A stretch of DNA of 14,061 bases from Methanobacterium sp. (GTDB lineage: Archaea > Methanobacteriota > Methanobacteria > Methanobacteriales > Methanobacteriaceae): the NCBI GenBank assembly GCA_015661405.1, contig JACWMK010000062.1, positions 1 to 14,061 on the forward strand, given 5' to 3'. Positions within the stretch are counted from its first letter, which is position 1. Each line of letters begins with the position of its first letter. A model generated the notes under the pieces. It did no database searches. It saw only the letters and a list, made by a program, of their open reading frames with translations, and was not told where the DNA came from. Shown here in pieces: positions 12,867-14,061 of the stretch. A program made the position numbers and the translations under genes.

Positions 12867-14061
12867 TTGAAACATTGGATTGAAAGAATCGCAGATGAAT
12901 TAATCGAAGATAATTCAGAGGAACACGTTGTAGCAAGTGGAACATCCATATCCGGGTCTATACATATTGGAAATTCATGTGATGTTTTCATAGCCAATGC
13001 TGTGGCAAAGACTATTAATGTAAGTGATGTACCTGCAAAAACTATCTGGATTGCCGATGACCATGACCCTCTACGGAAAGTACCCTATCCACTGCCTGCA
13101 TCATATGAGAAATATTTAGGTATACCTTATTCACGAATACCCTGTCCGGAGAAGTGTTGTGAAAATTTTGTAGAACATTTCCAGAAACCTTTCTTAAACA
13201 CTCTAGATTGTTTTGGAATTGAATTAAAAGTTTACTCCGGTGCAGAAATGTATAAAAACGGTCTTTATACTGAATATATAAGGATAGCTTTAAACAATGC
13301 ATCTAAAATTAGGATGATTTTTGATAAGTTTCGTGAACATCCTTTAAAAGAGGATTGGTTACCCTACAATCCAATCTGCGAAGAATGTGGAAGAGTTAAC
13401 ACTACTTATGCTTATCATTTCGAAGATGATCTGGTTTATTATAGGTGTGAATGCGGTTTTGATGGTGTAATGGATATAAAATCGGGTGAAGGTAAGTTAA
13501 CCTGGCGTGTGGAATGGGCTGCACGTTGGAAAATTTTTGATGTTACTTGCGAACCGTTTGGAAAGGATCATGCAGCCAGCGGAGGATCATATGATGTAAG
13601 TAAAATTATATCTCGAGAGATTTATGATTATAAAGCACCATATCCCGTTCCTTATGAGTGGATAACTTTAAAAGGTGAAGCCATGTCGAAATCTCAGGGT
13701 ATATTTTTTACTCCTGGTCAATGGTTAGAGATAGCTTTCCCGGAAACTCTTAATTACTTTATTTTCCGTAGTAAACCTATGAAACATAAGGATTTCGATC
13801 CCTCCATGCCCTTTCTGGATTTCATAGAACAATATGACCGTGTTGAGAGAATATATTATGGTATGGAAGAAGCTGCTTCTGAGAAGGAAGCTGAAAAACT
13901 TAAAAAGATTTATGAAATTTCACAGATCAAAATTTCCGAATCAATGCCGTTCCAACCTTCTTATCGTTTTTTAACAGTAGCTTATCAGATTGCGGGTGAT
14001 GATGAAGGAAGAGTCTTTAATATATTGAAGACTAATTCACAACTTCCAGTGGAAATGGAAA
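12867..14061 (+). CDS. lysS: Class I lysyl-tRNA synthetase (3' partial)
   Basis: LysRS charges tRNA-Lys with lysine. Most organisms use class II; class I is found in most archaea and a few bacteria. The first 398 codons are present and the frame runs off the window end. The Rossmann-fold signature is SIHIGN (HIGH motif, residues 33-36), followed by TIWIADDHDPLRKVP, which is typical of this class. A zinc-like pair CEEC (171-174) and CEC (about 194-196), the motif FGKDHAASGGSYD, and AMSKSQG (KMSKS motif, near residue 273) complete the catalytic domain. The start must be TTG at 12867: a TAA in the same frame is at 12861, no other start codon occurs before the HIGH motif, and GGTGAT (12854-12859) sits 7 nt upstream. 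The missing part is the C-terminal anticodon-binding domain. Confidence 0.95.
   Translation, partial: MKHWIERIADELIEDNSEEHVVASGTSISGSIHIGNSCDVFIANAVAKTINVSDVPAKTIWIADDHDPLRKVPYPLPASYEKYLGIPYSRIPCPEKCCENFVEHFQKPFLNTLDCFGIELKVYSGAEMYKNGLYTEYIRIALNNASKIRMIFDKFREHPLKEDWLPYNPICEECGRVNTTYAYHFEDDLVYYRCECGFDGVMDIKSGEGKLTWRVEWAARWKIFDVTCEPFGKDHAASGGSYDVSKIISREIYDYKAPYPVPYEWITLKGEAMSKSQGIFFTPGQWLEIAFPETLNYFIFRSKPMKHKDFDPSMPFLDFIEQYDRVERIYYGMEEAASEKEAEKLKKIYEISQIKISESMPFQPSYRFLTVAYQIAGDDEGRVFNILKTNSQLPVEME

Noticed and set aside
12806..13302. Minus-strand open frames at 12806-12997 and 13042-13302
   Set aside because: They overlap the lysS reading frame, which has clear HIGH and KMSKS motifs and runs on through the window end. 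The antisense products resemble nothing known.
1..14061. CRISPR array, tRNA or rRNA genes
   Set aside because: No regularly spaced repeats and no cloverleaf or rRNA-like GC-rich segments were seen in any spacer on reading; all gaps are short and AT-rich.

Overview
The window looks like a chromosomal segment of an AT-rich methanogenic archaeon, most likely order Methanobacteriales (Methanobacterium or a close relative). The genus is an inference. The support is a class I lysyl-tRNA synthetase, a stand-alone archaeal 6-phospho-3-hexuloisomerase, a PfkB kinase closely resembling the Methanocaldococcus nucleoside kinase MJ0406, archaeal MoaA and MobB, Shine-Dalgarno sites of the GGTGAT/GGAGG type, TTATATAA-like TATA boxes and oligo-T tracts at gene ends.

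Positions 1-8481 form a coherent formate dehydrogenase / molybdopterin block. On the + strand, a 5'-truncated mobB fused to a C-terminal Fe-S domain overlaps moaA. On the - strand lie a DUF302 gene and then a two-gene operon (5110-6975, then 2338-5004). This operon encodes a HydB/HndC/NuoF-like flavoprotein and an 888-residue formate dehydrogenase catalytic subunit with a NuoG-like Fe-S N-terminus and a cysteine metal ligand. Divergent from it, on the + strand, are a small AhpD/CMD-like gene without the CxxC pair and then fdhD. Together these would make the guanine-dinucleotide pterin cofactor, sulfurate it, and assemble an enzyme that passes electrons from formate through Fe-S clusters to an FMN/NAD(H) site. 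The familiar methanogen enzyme instead uses an F420-binding FdhB, which is not present in this window. This NAD-linked module is the most interesting content here.

Positions 8493-14061 hold mostly metabolic and housekeeping genes: hxlB (-), a regulator with a ModE/LysR-like winged helix (+), a nucleoside kinase (+), thiC or a thiC paralogue (+), and the start of class I lysS (+, truncated by the window end). The regulator lies divergent from hxlB and could belong functionally to the molybdenum genes.

Intergenic regions are very AT-rich and all shorter than 300 bases. Several hold inverted repeats: a nested hairpin of about 20 bp between the CMD-like gene and fdhD, and near-palindromes just upstream of probable TATA boxes for the CMD-like gene and thiC. 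I saw no tRNA, rRNA, CRISPR array, insertion sequence or TPP riboswitch.
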